Shown here: positions 44,311 through 54,199 of the stretch, one piece after another | Numbering within the stretch: the first letter of the stretch is position 1 | Layout of the letters: each line of letters opens with the position of its first letter | Assembly (NCBI RefSeq): GCF_004011095.1 | Contig: NZ_CP028129.1 | Span: 2,728,001 to 2,792,000, forward strand | Reading direction: 5' to 3' | Source: Rathayibacter rathayi | GTDB taxonomy: Bacteria; Actinomycetota; Actinomycetes; Actinomycetales; Microbacteriaceae | Length of the DNA: 64,000 nt | Notes under the pieces: generated by a model | Seen by the model: only the letters and a program-made list of their open reading frames with translations | Databases searched by the model: none | Told to the model about the DNA's origin: nothing | Program-made: the position numbers and the translations under genes

Positions 44311-44478
44311 ACTGGTCTGGGCGTCGTCCTCTCGTTCGTGCTGTTCCTCGGCGGGATCCTCGTTCTCGGCAACTCGTTCCTGCTGCCCGACATCGCCGGG
44401 TTCCTCTTCTTCGGCGGCATCCTGATGATCTCGGCCTCGCTCGGCCTGGCGTTCCACATCCTCCCGAAGTCGCAGTAG
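44308..44478 (+). CDS. Small two-span membrane protein
   Basis: 56 residues: MTGLGVVLSFVLFLGGILVL followed by a second hydrophobic stretch (IAGFLFFGGILMISASLGLA) and a short tail HILPKSQ. Good codon use and a consensus leaderless promoter support it. No known function. It follows the HAD gene by 18 bp. Confidence 0.7.
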   Translation: MTGLGVVLSFVLFLGGILVLGNSFLLPDIAGFLFFGGILMISASLGLAFHILPKSQ

Positions 44479-44567
44479 TCGCCGGCACCGCAGTAGCGCC
44501 GATGTCGTGGCCGCAGTAGTCGGGTCCGCCTCGGACTCCGCCTCGCCGCTCTCTCCGCCCCCCGGCC

Positions 44568-45041
44568 TCAGCCCAGCGTGCTCGCGTCGAGATTGATCAC
44601 GGCGTTGATGTAAACGGCCTCGCCCGCTCCAGCGACCGTCGGATTCATTCGCAGGAGTTGCTGCACCGGGATGCCGAAGCGCTGAGCGATGTCGAAGAAG
44701 GTGTCCCCCTGCACGACCGTGTAGCTGACGATGTCGCCCACGCCGCCGAGTGTCGGTGCACCGTTCGCTCCGGCGATCGCCCCGTTGTCGACGGCGAAGG
44801 CCGTCTCGGGGATGTTCGGCGTCGGGTTCGGCGTGAAGGAGACCGTCACCTCGGGGACCGGGGCGTAGACGGTGGCGGTCGACTGCGGGAGCGCGACGGT
44901 GACTGTGGGATCCGGCGAAGGGTGCGGCGTCGCTGTGGCGAACACGGTGACCGTGACGGTGGGTGCGGGCGCCGGCGCCGTACAGCCTGCAAGCGGAAGC
45001 ATTGCGACGAGAGCCGCCGCTGCGATGACCGACCTGCGCAG
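44568..45041 (-). CDS. LysM-domain lipoprotein with probable CTG start
   Basis: The mature protein has a Pro/Thr/Val-rich linker (PTVTVTVFATATPHPSPDP) and a C-terminal LysM domain (YTVVQGDTFFDIAQRFGIPV) that binds peptidoglycan. The first ATG in frame (45002) leaves only six residues before the lipobox cysteine, too short for a signal peptide. CTG at 45041, with GGAGGG about 8 nt upstream, gives a complete lipoprotein signal LRRSVIAAAALVAMLPLAGC. I therefore place the start there (157 residues); no ATG, GTG or TTG in that frame does better. The protein should be anchored outside the membrane facing the wall. Confidence 0.72.
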   Translation of the reverse strand: MRRSVIAAAALVAMLPLAGCTAPAPAPTVTVTVFATATPHPSPDPTVTVALPQSTATVYAPVPEVTVSFTPNPTPNIPETAFAVDNGAIAGANGAPTLGGVGDIVSYTVVQGDTFFDIAQRFGIPVQQLLRMNPTVAGAGEAVYINAVINLDASTLG

Positions 45042-45129
45042 GTCCCCGCCCTCCGCGCGCCCGCGGCGCCTGCTCCACCCTAGGAGACGGGCGACCGCCG
45101 CAAGCGCACCCTGACGGCACGGATCGACG

Positions 45130-45432
45130 TCAGGACGGCGGCTCGGTGAGCAGGCGCAGCCCGCCGCCGCTGTTCGCGGCGTCCATCAGCAGCTCGACCC
45201 AGGTGGGGTTGATCGTCGGCTGGCGGCTCCCCGCGAAGTGGAACTGCAGAGCGATGTTGGGGTTCATCCAGAAGGAGTGGCGACCGCGCGCGCCCTCGGG
45301 CATCGAGTCGAGGGTGAGACTGAAGCGCTCGTCACGGCGGAACTTCGCATAGATCACGATCTGGAGGTGGGCGAGGGTCCGGTCCTCGATCTCGATGACG
45401 GCGGGAGGAGTGCCGTAGAGGAATTGACCCAT
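45130..45432 (-). CDS. DUF7882 family protein
   Basis: 100 residues: MGQFLYGTPPAVIEIEDRTL, then SFWMNPNIALQFHFAGS and WVELLMDAANSGGGLRL. This short beta-rich protein is common in Microbacteriaceae and is often mis-annotated as an ATP-dependent DNA ligase; no ligase motifs are present. Function unknown. ATG 45432 follows a leaderless promoter (45439-45444). Confidence 0.85.
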   Translation of the reverse strand: MGQFLYGTPPAVIEIEDRTLAHLQIVIYAKFRRDERFSLTLDSMPEGARGRHSFWMNPNIALQFHFAGSRQPTINPTWVELLMDAANSGGGLRLLTEPPS

Positions 45433-45444
45433 GCCGCCAGACTA
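45430..45444 (-). promoter_or_regulatory. Leaderless promoter of the DUF7882 gene
   Basis: On the minus strand TAGTCT (45444-45439) is followed by GGCGGC and ATG 45432: again exactly 6 nt and no usable ribosome-binding site. Confidence 0.55.
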
Positions 45445-45494
45445 GAGGTCTCCGAGTATATAACTAGCCAATCTAGCTATTTTGCAGACGAGGG

Positions 45495-46052
45495 TTATGG
45501 AGCCTCGCTCGCGTCCGTAGGGTGACCACCGTGCTCCGCGGGACCACCGTGCTCCGCGTCGATCTCGTCGACGGCCGCACTCATCCGGCGCAGAAAGGTG
45601 ACGATGATCTCGGCCTCGGCCACGTCCAGACCCTCGGCGATCTCGAGCATCCGACGGTGCATCTCCTGCAGTGTCGCACGGACCTCCTGATCGCTGTCGA
45701 CGGTGGCCTCGACCACGATCCCGCGGCGGTCGGTCGGGTGGGGCTTGCGCACGAGGTGACCGCTGCGGACCAGGCGGTCGATCAGGACCGTCGTGGAGGC
45801 GGAGGAGATGGAGAGCTGCGTCGCCAGGTCTTTGCCGGTGACGAGTTCGCCCTTGCGCTGCTGGCGGAGCAGGTACTGGATGGCGATCAGATCCGTCTCG
45901 CCCATCGCCATCCGCTCGCGGGTACGCCGACGCATCGAAACTTCGGAGACGCGATAGGTGCGCATGGCGCTCAGCACCTCGACCGCGCGACGGGTTGACG
46001 ACTCGTCGGGGTACCAGTACCCGGCGCCGCTGCGCAAGCCCGAGTCGCTCAT
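45495..46052 (-). CDS. MarR-family transcriptional regulator
   Basis: 185 residues. The winged helix-turn-helix is clear: LATQLSISSASTTVLIDRLV followed by the wing RKPHPTDRRGIVV, and a dimerisation helix MHRRMLEIAEGLDVAEAE. The N-terminus is longer than usual (about 45 residues). Its ATG at 46052 overlaps the stop of an eight-codon upstream frame (ATGA), created by a 20-bp duplication, so translation may be coupled. Divergent from an ABC-F gene at 46138, which it may regulate. Confidence 0.85.
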   Translation of the reverse strand: MSDSGLRSGAGYWYPDESSTRRAVEVLSAMRTYRVSEVSMRRRTRERMAMGETDLIAIQYLLRQQRKGELVTGKDLATQLSISSASTTVLIDRLVRSGHLVRKPHPTDRRGIVVEATVDSDQEVRATLQEMHRRMLEIAEGLDVAEAEIIVTFLRRMSAAVDEIDAEHGGPAEHGGHPTDASEAP

Positions 46053-46084
46053 CCGGACGCCCTGTCGCTCATCCGGACATCCTA
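46049..46084 (-). promoter_or_regulatory. Leaderless promoter and upstream mini-ORF of marR
   Basis: TAGGAT at 46084-46079 (minus strand) is followed by 6 nt and ATG 46072, opening MSDRASG and a stop at 46049. The stop overlaps the marR ATG at 46052. The sequence GTCCGGATGAGCGAC is present twice, 20 bp apart, so the mini-ORF start is a copy of the gene's own start region. Confidence 0.55.
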
Positions 46085-46125
46085 GACCGGCTCATCTTCA
46101 GATCATCTAGCGGCGCCACCGCACC

Positions 46126-46137
46126 TACGCTGGACCG

Positions 46138-46140
<3 letters not shown>
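46126..46140 (+). promoter_or_regulatory. Leaderless promoter of the ABC-F gene
   Basis: TACGCT at 46126-46131, then 6 nt, then GTG 46138. Confidence 0.55.
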
Positions 46141-47790
<1,650 letters not shown>

Positions 47791-47827
47791 GCCCAGCGCT
47801 GCCTCAGGATGCCGCCGCGGAGGCGCG

Positions 47828-48262
47828 TCACTCGCCGGTGGCGCGCTCCGCCTCGCGCCAGCCGGCCTCCTTCTGCACGTACTCGTTGTCGGCGAACTCC
47901 GCGAAGTCGCTCTCGTCCGTGATCCGACGCACCTCGAGGCTATTGCCGGGCACCAGCGGGCAGCGCAGCGCCCACTCGCGCGCCTGCTCCTGTGACTCGA
48001 CCCCGATGATCCAGAAGCCGTTGAACAGCGACTCCGTCGGGCCGTACGCCCCGTTGACGACGCTCGGCGGCTCGGACGAGAAGTCGACGACGAAGCCGGA
48101 GGTCTCCACGTCGTCCGCCAGGCCGTCGCCCGAGAGCAGCACGCCCGCCTCCATCATCGCCTCGTTGTACTGGCCCATCCGGGTGATGATCTCGTCGAAG
48201 GGGATCGAGGCGTAGGCCTCCTTGGCGGCGTCGGTCGCGCGCATGATCAGCATGTACTTCAT
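47828..48262 (-). CDS. YciI-like protein (DGPF family)
   Basis: 144 residues from ATG 48262 with AGGGAGA upstream. MKYMLIMRATDAAKEAYASI and LSGDGLADDVETSGFVVDFS match the YCII/DGPF family, small ferredoxin-like dimers often linked to sigma factors in actinobacteria. Their chemistry is mostly unknown. Convergent with the ABC-F gene. Confidence 0.82.
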   Translation of the reverse strand: MKYMLIMRATDAAKEAYASIPFDEIITRMGQYNEAMMEAGVLLSGDGLADDVETSGFVVDFSSEPPSVVNGAYGPTESLFNGFWIIGVESQEQAREWALRCPLVPGNSLEVRRITDESDFAEFADNEYVQKEAGWREAERATGE

Positions 48263-48462
48263 CGGGTCTCCCTGAGCTCGGTGCGCGGGGGCGCACGGCC
48301 TACTCTGGCGCCTCCGGAGCGCGTGCGGAATAGGCGTCCGACCCGACCGCCTCTGCGGCGAGCGCCGGCTGGTGCTGCCGGAGGAGGTCGGCGCCTTCCA
48401 CGACGACACCTGCCGGTTCTCGAGCGCACCAGCCGGCTGCGCGACGGCAGCGGTCCAGTGGT

Positions 48463-48548
48463 GTTCATAACGCAGGAAGGATCCATCCTCGCGGCCTTCT
48501 TTGCGCTGATTCCCGCCTGCTGGACGGCATCCTTCCTGCGTTATGAAC
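48463..48548. repeat. 20-bp perfect inverted repeat with 46-bp loop
   Basis: GTTCATAACGCAGGAAGGAT at 48463-48482 pairs with ATCCTTCCTGCGTTATGAAC at 48529-48548. The sequence inside is not obviously symmetrical. It lies in a non-coding region between YciI and a decayed glycosyltransferase. It is probably an interspersed extragenic palindrome; as a terminator it has an unusually long loop. Confidence 0.75.
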
Positions 48549-48602
48549 CGATCCGTCGAGCATGCCCCCGGAGAACCGCAGGTGCGCCGCCGCCACGTCG
48601 TC

Positions 48603-48842
48603 TCAGGAGTACGCGGCGGCCAGCGCCTCCATTGCAGCCCGAACCTCTCCCTCCCGGTGCGGGAAGGGCACCACGCGCACGGTGACGGCCGGGTCGACAG
48701 GGCGGAAGACGGAAGCGTCGCCGCCGGGCGAGTGTCCAGACGGTGATGTCGTGGCCCGCGCGGGCGAGCGCCTCCGCGCGGGCGAGCCTGCGCACCACGC
48801 CGCCGCGCAGGCCGTCGAGTAGGTCAGCTGCCCGATCCGCAT
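48603..48842 (-). pseudogene. Decayed MSMEG_0565-type glycosyltransferase (N-terminal fragment)
   Basis: Begins MRIGQLTYST at 48842, shifts frame into VRRLARAEALARAGHDITVW, and shifts back to GGDASVFRPVDPAVTVRVVP and FPHREGEV before stopping at 48603. Together these follow the N-terminus of MSMEG_0565-family glycosyltransferases in order. At least two frameshifts and loss of the C-terminal two thirds make it non-functional. Confidence 0.7.
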
Positions 48843-48843
48843 C

Positions 48844-48927
48844 TCAGCTCCGGCGGGCGTGCTCGGCGCGGTCGCGGAGGTAGTGCATCGTGCGCCGCGG
48901 CCGCAGTGGAGCAAGTCGTACGGGACC
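48844..48927 (-). pseudogene. 3' remnant of the gene upstream of the glycosyltransferase relic
   Basis: MHYLRDRAEHARRS and a stop lie directly before the relic glycosyltransferase start, preceded in another frame by HCGRG. This has the look of the Cys-rich C-terminus of a neighbouring gene of the same conserved cluster. The fragment is too short for a firm assignment. Confidence 0.35.
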
Positions 48928-49151
48928 TGAGTATGCGCCTCCCCTGACCGGACGAGGAGGCGACGGTGGCGATTGCCGGTGCGGTGACGGGACTCGGTGC
49001 GGCCGACTGAGAGTGGGCGGTCGGGCCGGTACCGCTGCGCATAGTCCTCGCGGCGGCGGCGCACCGCACCCCCCGCGCGGAGCCTCCTGGAGCGGCGGAG
49101 ACTGGCCGCGCCCGCCGATGACGGGCACTCAGCGACGGAGGGAATGGCTGC

Positions 49152-49337
49152 ATGGTGGATCTCGGAGGACTCGCGGACAAGGCGAAGAACGCCGCGAACA
49201 GCGACAAGGGCGAGGAGCTGACGGACAAGGGCCTCGACACGGCAGGCGACGCCGCCGATTCGGCGACCGGAGGGACGTTCGCCGGTCAGGTCGACAAGGC
49301 CCAGGACGCCGGCGACCAGCAGGTCGGCAACAACTGA
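49152..49337 (+). CDS. Small antitoxin-like protein (Rv0909/MT0933 type)
   Basis: 61 residues: MVDLGGLADKAKNAANSDKG and FAGQVDKAQDAGDQQVGNN. The pattern of a short amphipathic, KAK-rich start and a GQVDKAQ repeat is shared with mycobacterial Rv0909-type proteins annotated as putative antitoxins. No toxin gene is adjacent, so it is either an orphan or has another role. ATG 49152 with GGAGGGA about 8 nt upstream. Confidence 0.65.
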   Translation: MVDLGGLADKAKNAANSDKGEELTDKGLDTAGDAADSATGGTFAGQVDKAQDAGDQQVGNN

Positions 49338-49381
49338 TCCTCGGGCGGCCCTTCCGTGCTGTCGCGGAGGGCCGCCCGACG

Positions 49382-50068
49382 TTAGACCAGCTCGCGGAGG
49401 AGCGCCCGCACCACGGCCGCGGAACGATCGGCTGCGTCGTCGATGTGGGCCTGGAACTCGCCGGGTGCGCAGAGGTCCGAAACACCGCGGACCGAGACGA
49501 ACGGCAGGCCGTGCACATGCGCGGTCTGCGCGAGTGCCACCGACTCCATATCGGTGGCGAGCGCGCCGGGGAAGGTGCTCCGCACGCGGTCGACGTGGGA
49601 ACTCGCGACGAAGGTGTCGCTCGAGAGGATCAGGCCGCGCCGGACGGCCCCGCCGTCGGGCAGCGCCAGGTCGGCGGCGAGCGCCGGCGCGTAACCGGAG
49701 TAGCGGGCGGGCATCCCCGGCACCTGCCCGAGCGCGTAGCCGAACGCGCTCGCATCGGCGTCGATCTGGGCGTACTCAGCGCCGATCACGACCTCGCCCA
49801 CGCGGACGTCGGCGCCCAGGCCGCCGGCGGTCCCCGCACTCACGACGAGCGGCCGGTCGCCGGCCTGTGCGAGGATCGCCGCAGTGAGCCCGCCGGCGGC
49901 GTTGACCAGGCCGATCCCGGTGCGTACGAGCAGCACCGCGCGGGAGTCCAGCTCGAGTTCCCAGTGCAAAGCGTTGCCCACGGCCCGGGGCTCGGAGGCG
50001 CTGCTCGCGGCCGCGAGGAACGGCTCCGCCTCCTCGTCCATCGCGACCAGGACGATCGCCGCGCTCAC
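49382..50068 (-). CDS. mtnN: 5'-methylthioadenosine/S-adenosylhomocysteine nucleosidase
   Basis: 228 residues from GTG 50068. [33 protein letters not shown] and the catalytic block [19 protein letters not shown] (purine-binding and ribose-binding Met-Glu) identify the family; SDLCAP supplies the acidic residue that activates purine N7. It cleaves SAH to S-ribosylhomocysteine, the substrate of LuxS, whose gene overlaps it by 4 bp upstream. The two form the two-step SAH recycling route that also yields the AI-2 precursor. Confidence 0.9.
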   Translation of the reverse strand: MSAAIVLVAMDEEAEPFLAAASSASEPRAVGNALHWELELDSRAVLLVRTGIGLVNAAGGLTAAILAQAGDRPLVVSAGTAGGLGADVRVGEVVIGAEYAQIDADASAFGYALGQVPGMPARYSGYAPALAADLALPDGGAVRRGLILSSDTFVASSHVDRVRSTFPGALATDMESVALAQTAHVHGLPFVSVRGVSDLCAPGEFQAHIDDAADRSAAVVRALLRELV

Positions 50069-50532
50069 GCGGTGACCGACTCCCACTCCGAGCGGTGCGC
50101 GAGGAAGGTCCGCGCCGCCGCCTGCGCCCCTTCGAGCGAGTGGTTGGCACCCCAGCCGCACTGGGTCTCGTTGGCCGCAGGCACCTCGTTGGCCTCGGTG
50201 ATGTCCTGCAGCGTCGCCTCCACCAGGCCGAGGACCTCGGCGAACTCGGGCTCGCCGGAGAGGATCAGGTAGAAGCCGGTCTGGCAGCCCATCGGCGAGA
50301 AGTCGATCACGCGGTCGGAGTGGTTGCGGGACTTCTCGGCGAACAGGTGCTCGAGCGAGTGCACGGTCGGCATGTCGAGGTGGGCGTGATTGGGCTGGGT
50401 GAAACGCACGTCGTACTTGACGAGGTGGTCGCCCCCCGGCAACGTCTTCGCGTCGGCGAGGCGTACGTACGGTGCGGCAACGGTGCGGTGGTCGAGGTTG
50501 AACGACTCGACGTTCATGCGCGGCTGATCCAC
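50065..50532 (-). CDS. luxS: S-ribosylhomocysteine lyase LuxS
   Basis: 155 residues. The Zn/Fe site [14 protein letters not shown] (HxxEH), [11 protein letters not shown] and [15 protein letters not shown] are all present, the last carrying the metal-ligand cysteine. It splits S-ribosylhomocysteine into homocysteine and DPD, the AI-2 precursor. I choose GTG 50532 (AAGGAG 7 nt upstream) over ATG 50517, giving [15 protein letters not shown], the usual LuxS N-terminus. Followed with a 4-bp overlap by the nucleosidase gene. Confidence 0.95.
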   Translation of the reverse strand: MDQPRMNVESFNLDHRTVAAPYVRLADAKTLPGGDHLVKYDVRFTQPNHAHLDMPTVHSLEHLFAEKSRNHSDRVIDFSPMGCQTGFYLILSGEPEFAEVLGLVEATLQDITEANEVPAANETQCGWGANHSLEGAQAAARTFLAHRSEWESVTA

Positions 50533-50888
50533 GGTGGTCTCCTTCGCTGGGGTCCCTCCATTGTCCCGCGCAGTGTCCCGCGCGCGGCGGAGCGGAGGCG
50601 GCACCGGGCGGATCCGCTCCTTCTTCTCGGGGACCGCTCCGGGATGCGACGGCGGCACGAAGATACCCGAACGGCCGGGCGGAGGGGTAGCCGGAGCAGG
50701 TCTGCCGGAGGCGGGCGAGTACCACCAGCGCGACGAGCGCCACCACGCCGAGCACGATGTCCGGAACCACCATCGCCGTCACCTCCTCCGCTGCATCGAG
50801 CGTGCCGCAGCGGCCGGCTCCGAGGGGCAGCGGACCACGGATCAGTGGAGAGCTGCTTGCGATGCGCCCTGGGGAGGGATCACTCGGC
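50533..50888. other. Gap with a possible small hydrophobic ORF (minus strand, from 50773)
   Basis: ATG 50773 (minus) has GGAGGAGGTG about 7 nt upstream and opens [20 protein letters not shown], a single hydrophobic helix of KdpF size. However, the frame has no stop until it has run far through luxS, so either the stop has been lost or the resemblance is chance. It lies just after kdpE. I do not call a gene. Confidence 0.3.
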
Positions 50889-51566
50889 TCACTCTGCCGG
50901 CACGAATCGGTAGCCCATCCCAGCCTCGGTGAGCAGGTAGCGCGGATGCGCGGGGTCGGGCTCGAGCTTCTTGCGCAGCTGAGCGAGGTAAAGGCGCAGG
51001 TAGCCGGTGTCAGTGACATGCGCGGGTCCCCAGATTTCCGCCAGCAGCGAGCGACGGGTGACCAGCTTGCCCGCGTTGCGGATCAGGATCTCGAGCACCT
51101 GCCACTCCGTCGGCGTGAGCCGCACGGAGGCTCCGTCCCGCGTCGCGCTCTTGGCCACCAGGTCCACGGTCACCTCGCCGATCACGACCAGAGGCTCGCC
51201 GTCGGCCGGCTGCACCCGCCGCGAGAGGGCCCGGATGCGCGCGAGCACCTCGTCCATCGAGAACGGTTTGGTGACGTAGTCGTCGGCGCCCGCGTCGAGC
51301 GCGCCCACCTTATCCGCCGCGCCCGTGCGCCCCGAGACGACCAGGATCGGCGCACTCGTCCAACTGCGCAGCCCGTGGATGACCGTCACCCCGTCGAGCC
51401 GCGGCATGCCGAGGTCGATCATGTAGAGGTCCGGATGCTCGTCCACCGCGCGGTTGATCGCCTCCGTGCCGTCACCGGCCGTCACCACGTCGTAGCCGCG
51501 CGCCGTGAGTGTGATGCGCAGGGCGCGCAGGATCTGCGGATCATCGTCGGCGATCAGGATCTTCAT
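50889..51566 (-). CDS. kdpE: Response regulator KdpE
   Basis: 225 residues. Receiver domain: MKILIADDDPQILRALRITL, phospho-acceptor Asp in YMIDLGMPRLDG, and the conserved Lys in YVTKPF. OmpR-type winged helix: VRLTPTEWQVLEILIRNAG and GYLRLYLAQLRKKLEPDP, characteristic of KdpE. It overlaps kdpD by 4 bp. Its usual target, the kdpFABC operon, is missing here apart from a kdpC fragment, so its present regulon is uncertain. Confidence 0.92.
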   Translation of the reverse strand: MKILIADDDPQILRALRITLTARGYDVVTAGDGTEAINRAVDEHPDLYMIDLGMPRLDGVTVIHGLRSWTSAPILVVSGRTGAADKVGALDAGADDYVTKPFSMDEVLARIRALSRRVQPADGEPLVVIGEVTVDLVAKSATRDGASVRLTPTEWQVLEILIRNAGKLVTRRSLLAEIWGPAHVTDTGYLRLYLAQLRKKLEPDPAHPRYLLTEAGMGYRFVPAE

Positions 51567-54079
51567 GCGGCTCCTCCGGAGTCCTCGTGCGCTCCGGCGG
51601 GCTCGGGAGGCGGCGCCAGCGGCAGCGTCACCACCATCGTGAGCCCGCCCCCCGGAGTGTCCTCCGTCTCGAGCGTGCCGCCCATCCCCTCCGTGAACCC
51701 CTTCGACAGAGCAAGGCCCAGGCCGAGCCCGGTGAGGTTATCGTCGTCGCCGAGGCGCTGGAACGGCACGAAAATCTCCGCGCGGCGCTCCTCGGGCACC
51801 CCGGGGCCGTGGTCGACGACCCGTAGCTGCACGTTCCCGCCGAAGGCGCTAGCCGACACCCGCACCCGCGTGCCGGGCGGCGCGTAGCGGACGGCGTTCG
51901 CGAGCAGATTGACCACGACCCGCTGCAGCAGGACGGCGTCGGCGAGCAGCGCCGGTCCCTCCGGGTCGAGGTCGAGGTCGACCTCGCCGGGCCCGAGCCC
52001 GAGTTCGTCGAGCGCCGGCAGCACCACGTCGGCGGCATCCAGCGGAGCGAGTGCCACGGCGAGCGCCCCCGCCTCCAGCCGCGTCACGTCGAGCAGGTCG
52101 GTGACCAGCGCGGCGAGCACGGTGAGGCTCTCGTCGGCCGTCGCGAGCAGCTCCTCGCGGTCCCGCTCACTCCAGACCACCTCGGGCGAGCGCAACCCGC
52201 TGACCGCCGCGGTGGCGGCGGCGAGGGGTCGGCGCAGGTCGTGGCTGACCGCCGAGAGCAGGGCGCTGCGCACCCGGTCGGTCTCGGCGAGCGGAGCGAG
52301 AGAGCTGGCCGTCTCGCTGAGCGCCGCGTTCTCGAGCACCGAGTCCAGCTGCGCCGAGATCACCTGCACAAGCCGCCGCTCGCTCCCCTCCAGCTCCCGA
52401 CCGTGCAGCTCGAGCACCGCGCCCTCGCCCACCGCGATGCGCGCGGGGTCCCCCTCCGGCTGCGGCTCGCCGTCCGCCGCGACGACCTCGCCGTCGCGCA
52501 CCAGCCGCACCCCGGTCAGCCCGAACGCCTCACGCGAGCGCTCGAGGATCGCCTGCAGCGCGCCCTGCCCACGGATCACCCCGCCCGCGATCGTCGCGAG
52601 CAGCTCCGACTCCGCTCCCGAGCGCTTCGCCGCCCGCGCCCGCCGCGCCGCTCGGTCCACCACGGCGCTGACCAGCGCCGCGTTCAGCATGGAGAGCACG
52701 AGCGCCAGCGCGTGCAGCGGCTCGTCCACGGTGATCGTGTAGAGCGGATCGACGAAGAAGAAGTCGAGCGTGAGCCCCGAGAGCACGGCCGCGAAGAGCG
52801 CCGGCCAGAGCCCGCCAACCAGCGCGACCACCACCACCAGCAGCTGGTACGAGAGCACGTCGCTCGTGATCGACTCGTCGCTGCGCAGGCTCGACAGCAG
52901 CCAGGTCACCAGCGGCCCGCCCACCAGGGCGAGAGCCAGGCCCAGGATGCGGCGTCGCAGCGTCAGCGCCCCGTCGAGCCTGGGCAGTACCGCGGTGCGC
53001 CCGGCGGCGGAGTGGCTGACAATGTGCACGTCGATGTTGCCGGATTCGCGGATCACCGTCGACGCGGTCCCGGGGGTGAGCGCCGAGGCGAGCCGGCTGC
53101 GCCTACTGACGCCGATCACCAGCTGCGTCGCGTTCACCGAGCGGGCGAACTCGACCAGCGTGCGCGGCACGTCCTCGCCGACCACCTGGTGGTAGCTGCC
53201 GCCGAGCTTCTCGACCAGCGCGCGCTGCGCCTCCAACACCTGCGGCCGCGGGATGCGCAGGCCGTCAGGCGTCACCACATGCACGGCGAGCAGGTCGCCT
53301 CCGGAGGCGCGGGCCGCGATCCGCGCGCCGCGACGCAGCAGGGTCTCGCCCTCCGGCCCGCCGGTCAGGGTGACGACGACGCGCTCCCGCGCCTCCCAGA
53401 TGCTGTCGATGCCGTGCTCGACGCGGTAGTCGCGGAGGGCGTTGTCGACCTCGTCGGCGAGCCAGAGTAGCGCGAGCTCGCGCAGGGCAGTGAGGTTGCC
53501 GAGCCGGAAGTAGTTGGAGAGTGCGGCGTCGATCCGCTCGGGCGGGTAGATGTGGCCGTCGGCGAGCCGATCGCGCAGGGCCTGGGGTGCCAGGTCGACG
53601 ACTTCGATCTGGTCGGCCGCACGGAGGACCGCGTCCGGGATCGTCTCACGCTGCGGTGCCCCGGTGATCGCGTGCACGACGTCGTTGAGCGACTCGATGT
53701 GCTGGATGTTCACGGTCGAGAAGACGGTGATACCGGCGTCCAGGAGCGCGCGGACGTCCTCCCAGCGCTTCTCGTGGCGCGAGCCGGGGGCGTTCGTGTG
53801 TGCGAGCTCGTCGACCAGCGCTACGTCCGGGCGACGGGCGAGCACCGCGTCGAGGTCCATCTCCTCGAGCAGCACGCCGCGGTGCTCGACGGACCGCCGT
53901 GGCACGACCTCGAGCCCCTCGACCATCGCCGCGGTGGCGGAGCGACCGTGCGTCTCGACCACGGCCACCACGATGTCGCGCCCCTCGGCGGACAGTCGGC
54001 GACCCTCCTCGAGCATCGTGGAGGTCTTGCCCACTCCGGGCGCAGCTCCGAGCAGCACGCGCAGGCGGCCCTTCGTCAT
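51563..54079 (-). CDS. kdpD: Sensor histidine kinase KdpD
   Basis: 838 residues. In order: KdpD N-terminal domain with Walker A GAAPGVGKTS and DELAHTNAPGSRHEKRW; Usp domain (about 230-370); four membrane helices (about 385-490); GAF-like region; HisKA with SHDLRRPLAAATAA; HATPase with NLLANAVRYAPP, DHGPGVPEE and GLGLGLALSKGF. Length is normal. It senses K+ limitation and turgor and phosphorylates KdpE. ATG 54079 with GAGGGGAGG upstream. The transporter genes that normally precede it have been deleted. Confidence 0.94.
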   Translation of the reverse strand: MTKGRLRVLLGAAPGVGKTSTMLEEGRRLSAEGRDIVVAVVETHGRSATAAMVEGLEVVPRRSVEHRGVLLEEMDLDAVLARRPDVALVDELAHTNAPGSRHEKRWEDVRALLDAGITVFSTVNIQHIESLNDVVHAITGAPQRETIPDAVLRAADQIEVVDLAPQALRDRLADGHIYPPERIDAALSNYFRLGNLTALRELALLWLADEVDNALRDYRVEHGIDSIWEARERVVVTLTGGPEGETLLRRGARIAARASGGDLLAVHVVTPDGLRIPRPQVLEAQRALVEKLGGSYHQVVGEDVPRTLVEFARSVNATQLVIGVSRRSRLASALTPGTASTVIRESGNIDVHIVSHSAAGRTAVLPRLDGALTLRRRILGLALALVGGPLVTWLLSSLRSDESITSDVLSYQLLVVVVALVGGLWPALFAAVLSGLTLDFFFVDPLYTITVDEPLHALALVLSMLNAALVSAVVDRAARRARAAKRSGAESELLATIAGGVIRGQGALQAILERSREAFGLTGVRLVRDGEVVAADGEPQPEGDPARIAVGEGAVLELHGRELEGSERRLVQVISAQLDSVLENAALSETASSLAPLAETDRVRSALLSAVSHDLRRPLAAATAAVSGLRSPEVVWSERDREELLATADESLTVLAALVTDLLDVTRLEAGALAVALAPLDAADVVLPALDELGLGPGEVDLDLDPEGPALLADAVLLQRVVVNLLANAVRYAPPGTRVRVSASAFGGNVQLRVVDHGPGVPEERRAEIFVPFQRLGDDDNLTGLGLGLALSKGFTEGMGGTLETEDTPGGGLTMVVTLPLAPPPEPAGAHEDSGGAA

Positions 54080-54199
54080 TGTCCCGGCCTCCCCTCGCGC
54101 TCGCAGCTCCGGGGCACCTCGGGCTCGCGGGATCGGCGTCGGCTCACTCGATCGGCGAGTCGAACGCGATTCTACGAGCCGAAGGTGCTACCGGAGCCG

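Noticed and set aside
50690..50773. KdpF-like small protein
   Set aside because: Good ribosome-binding site and a hydrophobic helix, but no stop codon until deep inside luxS and no reason for kdpF to follow kdpE. Noted only as a possibility.
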